Shown here piece by piece: positions 16,069 through 25,053 of a DNA stretch of 64,000 bases. The first letter of the stretch is position 1. Each line of letters starts with the position of its first letter. The notes beneath the pieces are model-generated. The model did no database searches. It saw only the letters and a program-made list of their open reading frames with translations, and was not told where the DNA came from. The DNA comes from Streptomyces caeruleatus (lineage in GTDB: Bacteria > Actinomycetota > Actinomycetes > Streptomycetales > Streptomycetaceae): assembly GCF_001514235.1 (NCBI RefSeq), contig NZ_KQ948936.1:224672-288671 (forward strand), written 5' to 3'. The position numbers were made by a program, and so were the translations under genes.

Positions 16069-16491
16069 TTGAGCCAGATGAGCCAGGCGGCACAGAACCT
16101 CAACTGGTTGATCACCAACTTCGTGGACAACACCCCCGGGGTGTCCCACACCGTCGTCGTGTCCGCCGACGGCCTGCTGCTGGCGATGTCGGAGGGCTTC
16201 CCCCGCGACCGTGCCGACCAGCTGGCGGCCGTCGCGTCGGGCCTGACGTCGCTGACCGCGGGGGCCTCCCGGATCTTCGACGGCGGCAGCGTGGCCCAGA
16301 CCGTCGTCGAGATGGAGCGGGGATTCCTCTTCCTCATGTCCGTCTCGGAGGGTTCGTCCATCGCCGTCCTGGCACACCCGGAATGCGACATCGGCCTCGT
16401 CGGCTACGAGATGGCGCTGCTGGTCGACCGGGCGGGCGCGGTGCTCACGCCGGACCTGCGCGCCGAACTCCAAGGCAGTCTGCTCCACTGA
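16069..16491 (+). CDS. cvnB1: Conservon roadblock/LC7 protein CvnB (first copy)
   Basis: The 140-aa protein is a single roadblock/LC7 domain (NLNWLITNFVDNTPGVSHTV, ADGLLLAMSEGFPRD). The family is related to MglB-type GTPase regulators. The TTG start directly follows the cvnA1 stop and has AGGAG 6 nt upstream; the internal ATG 9 nt later is too far from it. It is nearly identical to CvnB2. Confidence 0.95.
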   Translation: MSQMSQAAQNLNWLITNFVDNTPGVSHTVVVSADGLLLAMSEGFPRDRADQLAAVASGLTSLTAGASRIFDGGSVAQTVVEMERGFLFLMSVSEGSSIAVLAHPECDIGLVGYEMALLVDRAGAVLTPDLRAELQGSLLH

Positions 16492-16605
16492 TCACCCGCG
16501 GATCCACCCGTCTCACCAAATCACCGTTTGGCCGCCACAATCCCCGCACCGGCCCCCACCCAGACGGCTTGACTGACCGACTTGCTGTCCCCGCCCGGAG
16601 GATTC

Positions 16606-17004
16606 ATGACCCCGCCCACCGCCTCTCATGATCCGTACGCGGAGCCGTACGAGGATGAGGGCGACCAGCCGCTGGTACGTCCGTACGCGATGACCGGCGG
16701 CCGGACCCGGCCGCGCTACCAGCTGGCCATCGAGGCCCTGATCAGCACCACGGCCGACCCGGCAGCGCTCATGGGGCTCCTCCCGGAGCACCAGCGCATC
16801 TGCCACCTGTGCCGTGAGGTGAAGTCGGTCGCCGAGGTCTCCGCGCTGCTGTCCATGCCGCTGGGTGTGGCCAGGATCCTCGTCGCGGACCTCGCCGAGG
16901 CCGGCCTGGTCGCCATCCACCAGCCGGGCGGCGACGAGAACAACGGCGGCGCTCCGGATGTGACGCTGCTCGAAAGGGTGCTCAGTGGACTTCGCAAGCT
17001 CTGA
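16606..17004 (+). CDS. cvnC1: Conservon DUF742 protein CvnC (first copy)
   Basis: The 132-aa protein has a short acidic N-terminus, then the DUF742 core: VRPYAMTGGRTRPRYQLAIE, EHQRICHLCREVKSVAEVSA and a winged-helix-like end ARILVADLAEAGLVAIH. The conserved CHLC/CNLC cysteine pair may bind metal or act in redox. ATG follows GGAGGATTC. The last 20 nt overlap cvnD1, indicating coupling. Confidence 0.95.
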   Translation: MTPPTASHDPYAEPYEDEGDQPLVRPYAMTGGRTRPRYQLAIEALISTTADPAALMGLLPEHQRICHLCREVKSVAEVSALLSMPLGVARILVADLAEAGLVAIHQPGGDENNGGAPDVTLLERVLSGLRKL

Positions 17005-17560
17005 ACCAGGCCGGGCGACCACCTCCGCGAAGATCGTGGTGGCGGGTGGCTTCGGCGTGGGCAAGACCACGTTCGTCGGCGCGGTCTCGGAGATCAACCC
17101 GCTGCGCACCGAGGCCGTCATGACGTCTGCTTCGGCGGGCATCGACGACCTCACGCACACCGGTGACAAGACCACCACCACGGTGGCGATGGACTTCGGT
17201 CGTATCACCCTGGACCAGGACCTGATCCTGTACCTCTTCGGTACGCCCGGCCAGGACCGCTTCTGGTTCATGTGGGACGACCTGGTGCGCGGCGCGATCG
17301 GCGCCGTCGTGCTGGTCGACACCCGCCGGCTCGCCGACTGCTTCCCGGCGGTCGACTACTTCGAGAACTCGGGACTTCCCTTCGTCATAGCCCTCAACGG
17401 TTTCGACGGACACCAGCCCTACACACCCGACGAGGTGCGCGAGGCGCTGCAGATCGGCCCGGACGCGCCGATCATCACGACCGACGCCCGGCACCGGGCC
17501 GATGCCAAGAGTGCGCTGATCACGCTGGTCGAGCATGCGCTCATGGCCCGGCTGCGGTAG
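16985..17560 (+). CDS. cvnD1: Conservon small GTPase CvnD (first copy)
   Basis: The 191-aa protein is an MglA/Ras-like GTPase. G1 is GGFGVGKTT, and G3 is FGTPGQDRF. The G4 position reads NGFD where Ras-type proteins have NKxD; the same sequence is in CvnD2, so it is a family trait here and not a mutation. The GTG start overlaps cvnC1. It is the output switch of the conservon; the effector is unknown. Confidence 0.95.
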   Translation: MDFASSEPGRATTSAKIVVAGGFGVGKTTFVGAVSEINPLRTEAVMTSASAGIDDLTHTGDKTTTTVAMDFGRITLDQDLILYLFGTPGQDRFWFMWDDLVRGAIGAVVLVDTRRLADCFPAVDYFENSGLPFVIALNGFDGHQPYTPDEVREALQIGPDAPIITTDARHRADAKSALITLVEHALMARLR

Positions 17561-17951
17561 ATCAAGTCGGTAGCGCAATACGGCAGTTGTCGTAGATGTG
17601 CCGGAGCCGGCTGTGGCTTTTGACACGGTCGGCTTCGTTGTTCATAACGTTTCGGCAGAGGAATCGGGTGGTACGGCCACTCGTCGCGGTCAGCCGGTGT
17701 CGCTGCGCGCACAAATGCCCCGTCTTTTGACGGGGCTCGCTCTTTATGACCGTTTTATCTGGGGCTTACCTCCCGTGGAATGATCCGCTTCCACTGTTTG
17801 GAAGAGCGCAGGCCGACGTGCTGGAATGCGAGAACTGCCCAATAGTCAAAGACGTACTCAGCAGTACTGCGTACTACTCGATGGCGCACTGGGCTCTGAG
17901 ACACAGCGGCACATACGTAGGTGCCGACCCCGCCGGAAGGTTGTTGGTCGA
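17561..17951. other. 391-nt region between the two conservons
   Basis: No gene is convincing. The region contains the hairpin at 17717-17736 and below-average GC stretches (GCTCTTTATGACCGTTTTAT) that may hold the cvn2 promoter, with TTGACG at 17727-17732. An open frame at 17746-17955 overlaps the cvnA2 start but has non-genomic codon use, including a TTA codon. Confidence 0.5.
17717..17736 (+). terminator. Hairpin with TTTT loop between conservons 1 and 2
   Basis: An 8-bp perfect stem GCCCCGTC/GACGGGGC closes on TTTT, 157 nt after cvnD1. It may terminate cvn1 or attenuate read-through into cvn2. Confidence 0.55.
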
Positions 17952-20900
17952 GTGAGGCGAAGCAAGAACAGTCCCGAGCCGTCGGCCCGGGGCAACTTCA
18001 CCCCGCCGCCGCGCGGAGCGGCGCCCGCCCCTGTGCCCGGATCGGAACCGACGGCGGCGCCCGCGCCAAGCGGCGGCCGTCTCTCCCCACGCAACTGGCG
18101 CGTGCCGACCCGGCTGAACGCGATCCTGCTCATACCCGTGCTGGTCGGCCTCGTCATGGGCGGCTTCCAGGTGAAGAGCTCGATCGACACCTGGCAGGAG
18201 GCCGAGGACGCGGAGAACACCGCGCGTCTGGTCGCCGCCGCCGCCACCTACGGCGATGCCCTGCTGGAGGAGCGCGACTCGACCGCCGCTCCCCTGCTCC
18301 AGGGCAAGGGCGAGGACGACCCGACGGTCGTGGCCGCCCGCAAGAAGACCGACGAGGCCGCCGACGCCTTCGACGTGGCCGCCCAGAACATGCCCGACCG
18401 GCCGAACCTGGTGCGCCGTCTGGAGCGCTTCCGTGAGGTCGAGCCCGATCTGACGGACCTGCGCGCGGCCGCCTACACCACCAAGCTCACCGGCGTACAG
18501 ACCGAAGAGGGCTACGTCGAGGTCGAGCACCGGCTGCTGGAGTTCTCCAACGAGCTGGGCCTGGGCACCGGCAACATCACCAGCTACGGCCGTACCGTCT
18601 ACGCCATCTCGCTGACCAAGGGCGCGCTCTCCCTGCAGCGCTCCATCGGTATGCACATGCTGGTCAAGCCGGGCCCCAAGGCCACGGACCTGGCCAGGCA
18701 GCGCGTCGCCCTCTCCTCGTACGCCTACCTGGAGGGCATCGCCATCCAGGAGTACCAGAGCGGTGGCACCGAGCAGGACATCCAGAAGCTCCAGGACGCC
18801 ACGACGAAGATCAAGGCCGACGGCGCCGCCATGGCCGCCGCGGCCAAGCAGAAGAACCCCGACTACGTGGCGCCGCCGGCCGACCCCACCAAGATGGTCG
18901 GCGCGCTGGCCCAGCTCAGCTCCACGGACACCAGTGAGCGCGCGGCGCTCGCCCAGCAGGGCATCAGCGCCGAGAACTGGTGGGCGGTCAACACCCTCAA
19001 GTACAACGCCTACCGCGACATCGAGAACGACCTCGCCAACACCGCGGTGAACGAGGCCTCGGTCATCTCCGACGACGCCAAGCGCGACGCCCTGATCACC
19101 GGTGCCGCCGTGGTGGTCGCCCTGCTCGCCGCGTTCATCCTGGCCGGCATGGTCGCCCGCCAGATGTCCCGCGCGATGCGCCAGCTGCGCAACGCCGCCT
19201 TCGGTATCGCCGAGCAGCGTCTGCCGATGCTGGTCGACCAGCTCTCGCGCACCGACCCGGGCCGCGTGGACACCCGTGTCCAGCCCATCCCGATCAACAC
19301 GCGCGACGAGATCGGTGAGGTCGCCCGCGCCTTCGACCAGGTCCACCGCGAGGCCGTCCGGCTCGCCGCCGAGCAGGCCCTGCTGCGGGGCAACATCAAC
19401 GCGATCTTCACCAACCTGTCGCGCCGCAACCAGTCGCTGATCGAGGGCCAGCTGACCCTCATCACCGACCTGGAGAACAACGAGGCCGACCCGGACCAGC
19501 TGGAGAACCTCTTCAAGCTGGACCACCTCGCGACCCGTATGCGCCGCAACGGCGAGAACCTCCTGGTCCTCGCCGGCGAGGAGCCCGGCCGCCGCTGGGA
19601 CCAGCCGGTCCCGCTGGTCGACGTGCTGCGCGCCGCCTCCTCCGAGGTGGAGCAGTACGAGCGCATCGAGCTCTCCGGCGTCCCGGAGGCCGAGATCCAC
19701 GGCCGTGCCGTGACCGACCTCGTGCACCTGCTCGCCGAGCTGCTGGAGAACGCGACGACGTTCTCCTCCCCGCAGACCAAGGTCCGTGTGACCGCCACCC
19801 GTCTCCCCGACGGTCGGGTCATGATCGAGATCCACGACAAGGGCATCGGCCTCACCGCCGAGGACTTCGCCGACATCAACCACAAGCTGGCCAACCCGCC
19901 GACCGTGGACGCCGCGATCTCGCAGCGCATGGGCCTGTTCGTGGTCGGCCGGCTGTCCGACCGGCACGGCATCCGCGTCCAGCTGCGCCCCTCGGGCGAG
20001 CAGGCCGGCACCACCTCGCTGGTCATGCTGCCGGACGCGATCACGCACGGTGGCGGCGGCGAGCAGCAGCCGTCCCAGGACGAGTTCACGGTCTCGCAGA
20101 TCATCCCGGAGCAGCAGTTCCAGGGTGAGAACTTCAACCAGCCGCAGCTGCGCACGGCCGCCGAGCTGGGCTTCGACGACAGCCGCTACGAGGTCCCGGA
20201 CGACCTCCGCGACCTGGACCCCGTCGGCCGCTCCCTGATGCGCGAGGAGCGCCGGGCGGCCCTGGAGGCCCAGAACAACGGCCAGCCGCCCGCCCTGGAG
20301 AACCCCGAGGCGAACGGGTACGACGAGTTCACCGGTCAGCCGGCCTACGACGGCCGGGGCGGCTTCCCCGAGCAGCCCGGCGGATACGACCCGCAGCAGG
20401 CGCAGCCGACGTACGAGGAACAGCGGCAGACGCAGTACGAGGAGCAGCAGCGTCGGTCGTACGACGACACGTACTACGCGCCGAACGGCGGCCTGTCGCA
20501 GAACGACACCTTCTCGTCCAACGGCGGCTACCCCGAGCCCTCCTATCCGGAGCCGGTCCGTGAGGAGCCCGCCGCCGCGAGTGCCCCCGCCCCGGAGAGC
20601 TTCCCGGCCTTCGAGCAGCGGCGTCACCAGGACGACTGGCCGCAGCAGAACGGCTACCGCAACGGTTACCAGGACCAGTACGCTCCGGAAACGGAATCTG
20701 CGCAGGCCGATGACTCCAGCGAGCACGACCGCGTAGGCTTCGACCGTCCGGGGCCGGCCTCCTCCGCCGCCCACGCACTGACCGACGCCGGCCTTCCGCG
20801 CCGCGGATCCCCCGCGAGCGGCACCAACGGCGCCCGGCCGGTGCGGCAGGAATCGCCGGCCCCCACGCCGGAGGCCAACGGTGACAGCAGCTGGCGTTCG

Positions 20901-21179
20901 GCCAACGACGACCGCTGGCAGCAGGCCGCGCAGCTCCGCAAGCCCAAGGCAGGCGGGGTGACCTCCTCCGGACTGCCGCGGCGGGTGCCCAAGGCCAACC
21001 TGGTCGAGGGAGCCGCCGAGACCACCCCCCAGGGAGGTCCACAGATCTCCCGCGCTCCCGAGGACGTCCGGGGCAGGCTGAGCAACCTGCGCCGCGGTGT
21101 CCAGCGGGGACGCAGCGCGGGAAGTGAAACGAACGGTCAGGGCTTCGGTTCTGACAGCACCTACAACCAGGAGCGTTAG
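17952..21179 (+). CDS. cvnA2: Conservon sensor histidine kinase-like protein CvnA (second copy)
   Basis: The 1075-aa protein has the same architecture as CvnA1: TM1 about 52-73, sensing domain 75-375, TM2 about 379-402, HAMP, HLATRM helix, and HATPase about 589-693 (LLAELLENAT, HDKGIGLTAEDF, GTTSLVMLP). A disordered Gln/Glu/Tyr-rich tail ends in the same SGLPRRVPKANLV and DVRGRLSNLRRG blocks. The kinase core is almost identical to CvnA1 while the sensing domain is clearly different, so the two probably detect different inputs. GTG 17952 (MRRSKNSPEP) is chosen; further 5' the frame is poor coding sequence. Confidence 0.92.
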   Translation: MRRSKNSPEPSARGNFTPPPRGAAPAPVPGSEPTAAPAPSGGRLSPRNWRVPTRLNAILLIPVLVGLVMGGFQVKSSIDTWQEAEDAENTARLVAAAATYGDALLEERDSTAAPLLQGKGEDDPTVVAARKKTDEAADAFDVAAQNMPDRPNLVRRLERFREVEPDLTDLRAAAYTTKLTGVQTEEGYVEVEHRLLEFSNELGLGTGNITSYGRTVYAISLTKGALSLQRSIGMHMLVKPGPKATDLARQRVALSSYAYLEGIAIQEYQSGGTEQDIQKLQDATTKIKADGAAMAAAAKQKNPDYVAPPADPTKMVGALAQLSSTDTSERAALAQQGISAENWWAVNTLKYNAYRDIENDLANTAVNEASVISDDAKRDALITGAAVVVALLAAFILAGMVARQMSRAMRQLRNAAFGIAEQRLPMLVDQLSRTDPGRVDTRVQPIPINTRDEIGEVARAFDQVHREAVRLAAEQALLRGNINAIFTNLSRRNQSLIEGQLTLITDLENNEADPDQLENLFKLDHLATRMRRNGENLLVLAGEEPGRRWDQPVPLVDVLRAASSEVEQYERIELSGVPEAEIHGRAVTDLVHLLAELLENATTFSSPQTKVRVTATRLPDGRVMIEIHDKGIGLTAEDFADINHKLANPPTVDAAISQRMGLFVVGRLSDRHGIRVQLRPSGEQAGTTSLVMLPDAITHGGGGEQQPSQDEFTVSQIIPEQQFQGENFNQPQLRTAAELGFDDSRYEVPDDLRDLDPVGRSLMREERRAALEAQNNGQPPALENPEANGYDEFTGQPAYDGRGGFPEQPGGYDPQQAQPTYEEQRQTQYEEQQRRSYDDTYYAPNGGLSQNDTFSSNGGYPEPSYPEPVREEPAAASAPAPESFPAFEQRRHQDDWPQQNGYRNGYQDQYAPETESAQADDSSEHDRVGFDRPGPASSAAHALTDAGLPRRGSPASGTNGARPVRQESPAPTPEANGDSSWRSANDDRWQQAAQLRKPKAGGVTSSGLPRRVPKANLVEGAAETTPQGGPQISRAPEDVRGRLSNLRRGVQRGRSAGSETNGQGFGSDSTYNQER

Positions 21180-21180
21180 T

Positions 21181-21603
21181 GTGAGCCCGATGAGCCAGGC
21201 GGCACAGAACCTGAACTGGTTGATCACCAACTTCGTGGACAACACCCCCGGGGTGTCGCACACGGTGGTGGTCTCCGCCGACGGACTCCTTCTGGCGATG
21301 TCCGAAGGGTTTCCGCGCGACCGCGCCGATCAGCTTGCGGCCGTCGCGTCCGGTCTGACCTCACTGACCGCCGGTGCCTCGCGCATCTTCGAGGGCGGCA
21401 GCGTGAACCAGACGGTTGTGGAGATGGAGCGGGGATTCCTCTTCATCATGTCCGTATCCGACGGTTCCTCACTCGCGGTTCTCGCTCACCCCGAGGCGGA
21501 CATCGGCCTCATCGGGTACGAGATGGCGCTTCTCGTGGACCGTGCCGGTTCCGTCCTGACGCCGGACCTGCGTGCGGAGCTCCAAGGCAGCCTGCTCAAC
21601 TAA
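21181..21603 (+). CDS. cvnB2: Conservon roadblock/LC7 protein CvnB (second copy)
   Basis: The 140-aa protein aligns without gaps to CvnB1 with only a few substitutions. The GTG start has AGGAG 7 nt upstream within the end of cvnA2, a context copied from cvn1. Its role is that of CvnB1. Confidence 0.95.
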   Translation: MSPMSQAAQNLNWLITNFVDNTPGVSHTVVVSADGLLLAMSEGFPRDRADQLAAVASGLTSLTAGASRIFEGGSVNQTVVEMERGFLFIMSVSDGSSLAVLAHPEADIGLIGYEMALLVDRAGSVLTPDLRAELQGSLLN

Positions 21604-21698
21604 CAGACAGTCGGTGCGTTTTGGCGTCCCGTGGCCGTAAGGTTTCGGGACGCGGCTCCACATGATGGGTGCCAGGCACAGTCGGAGGAGGAGAGAGA

Positions 21699-22277
21699 GT
21701 GGCAACACCCCCAGGCGGTTCATCGTCGGGTAATTGGTCGTACGGCCCTGGCCAGGGCCAGAACGACGGTTCCCAGAACCCGAACCGTTACAACTTCCCC
21801 TCCACGCCCAGCCAGCGGCAGCCGTACGCTCCGCAGGGCCCCGGGCCCTCGCCGTACGACCAGCCGTCGGCGCCGCGCATCCAGCCCGTGCAGCCGCAGC
21901 GACGCGCCCCTGAGCCGGCGCCCGCCGGGTCGTCGAACAACCCCCTGGTGCGCCCGTACGCCATGACCGGCGGACGGACGCGCCCGCGCTACCAGCTCGC
22001 CATCGAGGCGCTGGTGCACACCACCGCGCAGCCGCACCAGATGCAGGGCCAGTTGCCCGAGCATCAGCGGATCTGCAACCTCTGCCGTGAGATCAAGTCG
22101 GTCGCCGAGGTCTCGGCCCTGCTGACGATCCCTCTCGGCGTGGCCAGGATCCTCGTCGCCGACTTGGCGGAGGCGGGCCTGGTCGCCATCCATCAGCCCG
22201 GCGGCGACGAGAACGCCGGCGGCCAGCCAGACGTGACACTGCTCGAAAGGGTGCTCAGTGGACTTCGCAAGCTCTAG
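21699..22277 (+). CDS. cvnC2: Conservon DUF742 protein CvnC (second copy)
   Basis: The 192-aa protein is longer than CvnC1 because of a disordered Gly/Pro/Gln-rich N-terminus of about 75 residues. The DUF742 core (VRPYAMTGGRTRPRYQLAIE, RICNLCREIKSVAEVSALL) follows. GTG 21699 is preceded by GGAGGAGGAG. The last 20 nt overlap cvnD2, as in cvn1. Confidence 0.95.
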   Translation: MATPPGGSSSGNWSYGPGQGQNDGSQNPNRYNFPSTPSQRQPYAPQGPGPSPYDQPSAPRIQPVQPQRRAPEPAPAGSSNNPLVRPYAMTGGRTRPRYQLAIEALVHTTAQPHQMQGQLPEHQRICNLCREIKSVAEVSALLTIPLGVARILVADLAEAGLVAIHQPGGDENAGGQPDVTLLERVLSGLRKL

Positions 22278-22839
22278 CGGAGGGCCTTCCCGCTCCACCA
22301 CGTCCGCGAAGATCGTGGTGGCTGGCGGCTTCGGCGTGGGCAAGACCACGTTCGTCGGCGCCGTCTCGGAGATCAACCCGCTGCGCACAGAGGCCGTCAT
22401 GACGTCTGCTTCCGCGGGCATCGACGACCTCACCCACACCGGAGACAAGACGACCACGACGGTCGCCATGGACTTCGGCCGTATCACCCTGGACCAGGAC
22501 CTGATCCTGTACCTCTTCGGTACGCCCGGCCAGGACCGCTTCTGGTTCATGTGGGACGACCTGGTGCGCGGCGCGATCGGCGCGATCGTCCTCGTCGACA
22601 CGAGGCGTCTTGCCGACTGCTTCCCGGCGGTCGACTACTTCGAGAACTCGGGGCTTCCTTTTGTGATCGCCCTCAACGGGTTCGACGGGAATCAGCCGTA
22701 CAACCCGGACGAGGTGCGGGAGGCTCTGCAGATCGGGCCTGACACGCCGATCATCACGACGGATGCGCGGCATCGGGCGGACGCCAAGTCGGCGCTGATC
22801 ACCCTGGTCGAGCACGCTCTGATGGCCCGCCTGCGGTAG
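22258..22839 (+). CDS. cvnD2: Conservon small GTPase CvnD (second copy)
   Basis: The 193-aa protein is nearly identical to CvnD1, with GGFGVGKTT, FGTPGQDRF and NGFD in the G1, G3 and G4 positions. Differences concentrate in the first 15 residues. The end of the operon is marked by a long hairpin. Confidence 0.95.
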   Translation: MDFASSSGGPSRSTTSAKIVVAGGFGVGKTTFVGAVSEINPLRTEAVMTSASAGIDDLTHTGDKTTTTVAMDFGRITLDQDLILYLFGTPGQDRFWFMWDDLVRGAIGAIVLVDTRRLADCFPAVDYFENSGLPFVIALNGFDGNQPYNPDEVREALQIGPDTPIITTDARHRADAKSALITLVEHALMARLR

Positions 22840-22852
22840 GTAGTTGCTGTTG

Positions 22853-22907
22853 CGGCCACTGGGCTGCCACGGACGGTTGTATGCCGTCTGCGGCAGCCCA
22901 GTGGCCG
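22853..22907 (+). terminator. Terminator of conservon 2
   Basis: A perfect 16-bp stem (CGGCCACTGGGCTGCC and complement) carries a second 5-bp hairpin (GACGG/CCGTC) in its loop, starting 13 nt after the cvnD2 stop. Confidence 0.85.
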
Positions 22908-23013
22908 TTCGCGCCCACGCGGCGGAGCCGCAAATCGACACAGTGCCGCGCCCCTGGAAGTGGGACCAGTCGCCCACGAGACAACGCCTCCCGAGCTCCC
23001 GGGCGCAAAAACA

Positions 23014-23050
23014 AGCGGCCCCGTCCTCCCCACGGGAGAACGGGGCCGCT
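23014..23050 (-). terminator. Intrinsic terminator of accB-accE
   Basis: An 11-bp stem AGCGGCCCCGT/ACGGGGCCGCT is followed on the minus strand by TGTTTTTGC, one of the few T-tract terminators here. Confidence 0.9.
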
Positions 23051-23063
23051 CAAGCGCCGCAGG

Positions 23064-23258
23064 CTACCGCCAGCTGTGCGGCGCCCGGAAGCCGGGCTCG
23101 CGCTCCAGGCGGCGCCAGCCGGCCCTGGGGCGGCCTCGGTGGGCCGGGGTGGGGTCGGCGGGCTGGGCGGCGGCGCGGGCCAGGAGGACGGCCGTGATGG
23201 CGGCGACTTCCTCGGGCTCGGCGTGGCCCTTCTCGACGCGGATGTCAGGGGAGTTCAT
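23064..23258 (-). CDS. accE: Acyl-CoA carboxylase epsilon subunit
   Basis: The 64-aa protein reads MNSPDIRVEKGHAEPEEVAA, then AITAVLLARAAA, and ends WRRLEREPGFRAPHSW, the hallmark of actinobacterial AccE/PccE. These small subunits bind the biotinylated alpha and carboxyltransferase beta subunits and raise activity. It lies 57 nt downstream of accB on the same strand, and the terminator follows directly. Confidence 0.93.
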   Translation of the reverse strand: MNSPDIRVEKGHAEPEEVAAITAVLLARAAAQPADPTPAHRGRPRAGWRRLEREPGFRAPHSWR

Positions 23259-23315
23259 AGGTCACAGTCTCCGTGAGAGAGGTTTCCGCGGGGGTACCGC
23301 GAAGGATCCGCTGGG

Positions 23316-24899
23316 TTACTGCGGGGGGTTGCCGTGCTTGCGGGACGGCAGGTCGGCGTGCTTGCTCTGGAGCATCGCCAGGGACCTGGCGAGCACCTCG
23401 CGGGTCTCGGCGGGGTCGATCACGTCGTCCACCAGGCCACGCTCGGCCGCGTAGTAGGGGTGCATGAGCTCGGACTTGTACTCCTTGACCATGCGGGCCC
23501 GCATGGCCTCGGGGTCCTCGGCCTCGGCGATCTGCCGGCGGAAGATGACGTTGGCGGCGCCTTCCGCGCCCATCACGGCGATCTCGTTCGTCGGCCAGGC
23601 GAAGGTGAGGTCGGCACCGATGGACTGGCTGTCCATGACGATGTAGGCACCTCCGTACGCCTTGCGCAGGATCAGCGAGATCCTCGGCACGGTCGCGTTG
23701 CAGTAGGCGTACAGGAGCTTCGCGCCGTGCCGGATGATTCCGCCGTGCTCCTGGTCGACACCGGGAAGGAACCCGGGGACGTCCAGGAAGGTGACGATCG
23801 GGATGTTAAAAGCGTCACACATCTGGACAAAGCGCGCAGCTTTTTCCGAAGCCTCGATGTCCAGGACGCCGGCGAGGACCTGCGGCTGGTTGGCGACGAT
23901 GCCGACGACCTGGCCGTCGATCCGGGCGAGCGCGCAGATGATGTTCCGCGCCCAGCGCTCGTGGACCTCCAGGTACTCGCCGTCGTCGACGATCTCCTCG
24001 ATGACCTTGGCCATGTCGTACGGCCGGTTGCCGTCCGCCGGGACCAGGTCGAGCAGGACGTCCGAGCGGCGGTCGGCGGCGTCGCCGGCCTCCACCCGGG
24101 GCGGGTTCTCGCGGTTGTTCTGCGGGAGGAGCGAGAGGAGGTAGCGGACCTCCGCGATGCACGTCTCCTCGTCGTCGTAGGCGAAGTGGCAGACGCCGGA
24201 GGTCTCGGCGTGCACGTCCGCGCCGCCGAGGCCGTTCTGGGTGATCTCCTCGCCCGTCACCGCCTTGACCACGTCCGGGCCGGTGATGAACATCTGGGAC
24301 GTCTCACGGACCATGAAGACGAAGTCCGTCAGGGCCGGGCTGTACGCCGCGCCGCCCGCGCACGGGCCGAGCATCACGCTGATCTGCGGGATGACGCCGG
24401 ATGCCTTGGTGTTGCGCTGGAAGATGCCGCCGTAGCCGGCGAGCGCCGAGACGCCCTCCTGGATACGGGCGCCCGCGCCGTCGTTCAGGGAGACCAGCGG
24501 GGCACCGGCCGCGATGGCCATGTCCATGATCTTGTGGATCTTCGTGGCGTGGGCCTCGCCCAGCGCGCCGCCGAAGATCCGGAAGTCGTGCGCGTACACG
24601 AAGACCGTGCGGCCCTCCACCGTGCCCCAGCCGGTGATGACACCGTCGGTGTACGGCTTCTTGGTCTCCAGGCCGAAGCCCTGGGCCCGGTGCCGGCGCA
24701 GCTGCTCGACCTCCTGGAAGGAGCCCGGGTCCAAGAGCAGCTCGATGCGCTCCCGGGCGGTCAGCTTGCCCTTGGCGTGCTGCGCCGTGGTCGCCTTCTC
24801 GCTCGGGCCGGCCAGCGCCTGCGCACGGATCTCGTGCAGCTCGGCGGTCCGCCCGCGGGCGTCGATCGGCTCACCCGGTGCCTCATCCAAAACGGTCAT
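23316..24899 (-). CDS. accB: Acyl-CoA carboxylase carboxyltransferase (beta) subunit
   Basis: The 527-aa protein has two crotonase-like halves. The N half contains GGALGEAHATKIHKIMDMAI and GAGARIQEGV; the C half contains DVPGFLPGVDQEHGGIIRHG and AYGGAYIVMDS, the oxyanion-hole glycines. It transfers CO2 from biotin to acetyl- and/or propionyl-CoA, supplying malonyl- or methylmalonyl-CoA for fatty acids and polyketides. The acyl preference is set by one residue I cannot place with certainty. accE downstream belongs to the same complex; no alpha subunit gene is in the window. Confidence 0.95.
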   Translation of the reverse strand: MTVLDEAPGEPIDARGRTAELHEIRAQALAGPSEKATTAQHAKGKLTARERIELLLDPGSFQEVEQLRRHRAQGFGLETKKPYTDGVITGWGTVEGRTVFVYAHDFRIFGGALGEAHATKIHKIMDMAIAAGAPLVSLNDGAGARIQEGVSALAGYGGIFQRNTKASGVIPQISVMLGPCAGGAAYSPALTDFVFMVRETSQMFITGPDVVKAVTGEEITQNGLGGADVHAETSGVCHFAYDDEETCIAEVRYLLSLLPQNNRENPPRVEAGDAADRRSDVLLDLVPADGNRPYDMAKVIEEIVDDGEYLEVHERWARNIICALARIDGQVVGIVANQPQVLAGVLDIEASEKAARFVQMCDAFNIPIVTFLDVPGFLPGVDQEHGGIIRHGAKLLYAYCNATVPRISLILRKAYGGAYIVMDSQSIGADLTFAWPTNEIAVMGAEGAANVIFRRQIAEAEDPEAMRARMVKEYKSELMHPYYAAERGLVDDVIDPAETREVLARSLAMLQSKHADLPSRKHGNPPQ

Positions 24900-25053
24900 G
24901 TAGCGACCTTACGAAGGACACCGAGGAAAGCGAGCCGTTGACTCCGTACAGTCCTCGGACCCTTTTCCTGGTACCCCTGAACAGAACCATGGAGGCGTGC
25001 AGCCTTTCCGACTGCTCAGAGGGCGTCCGCGTTGTGGGGGTCGTACAAAGGCG

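Noticed and set aside
12310..16488. 1392-codon open frame antisense to cvnA1-cvnB1, and a similar one at 17874-21263
   Set aside because: These are mirror frames caused by the high GC content and biased third positions of the true genes. They lack domain patterns, and the sense strand has clear kinase motifs.
17746..17955. Open frame overlapping the cvnA2 start by GTGA, which could look like a coupled small gene
   Set aside because: It contains a TTA codon and many A/T third positions, unlike every real gene here, and it covers a probable promoter region.
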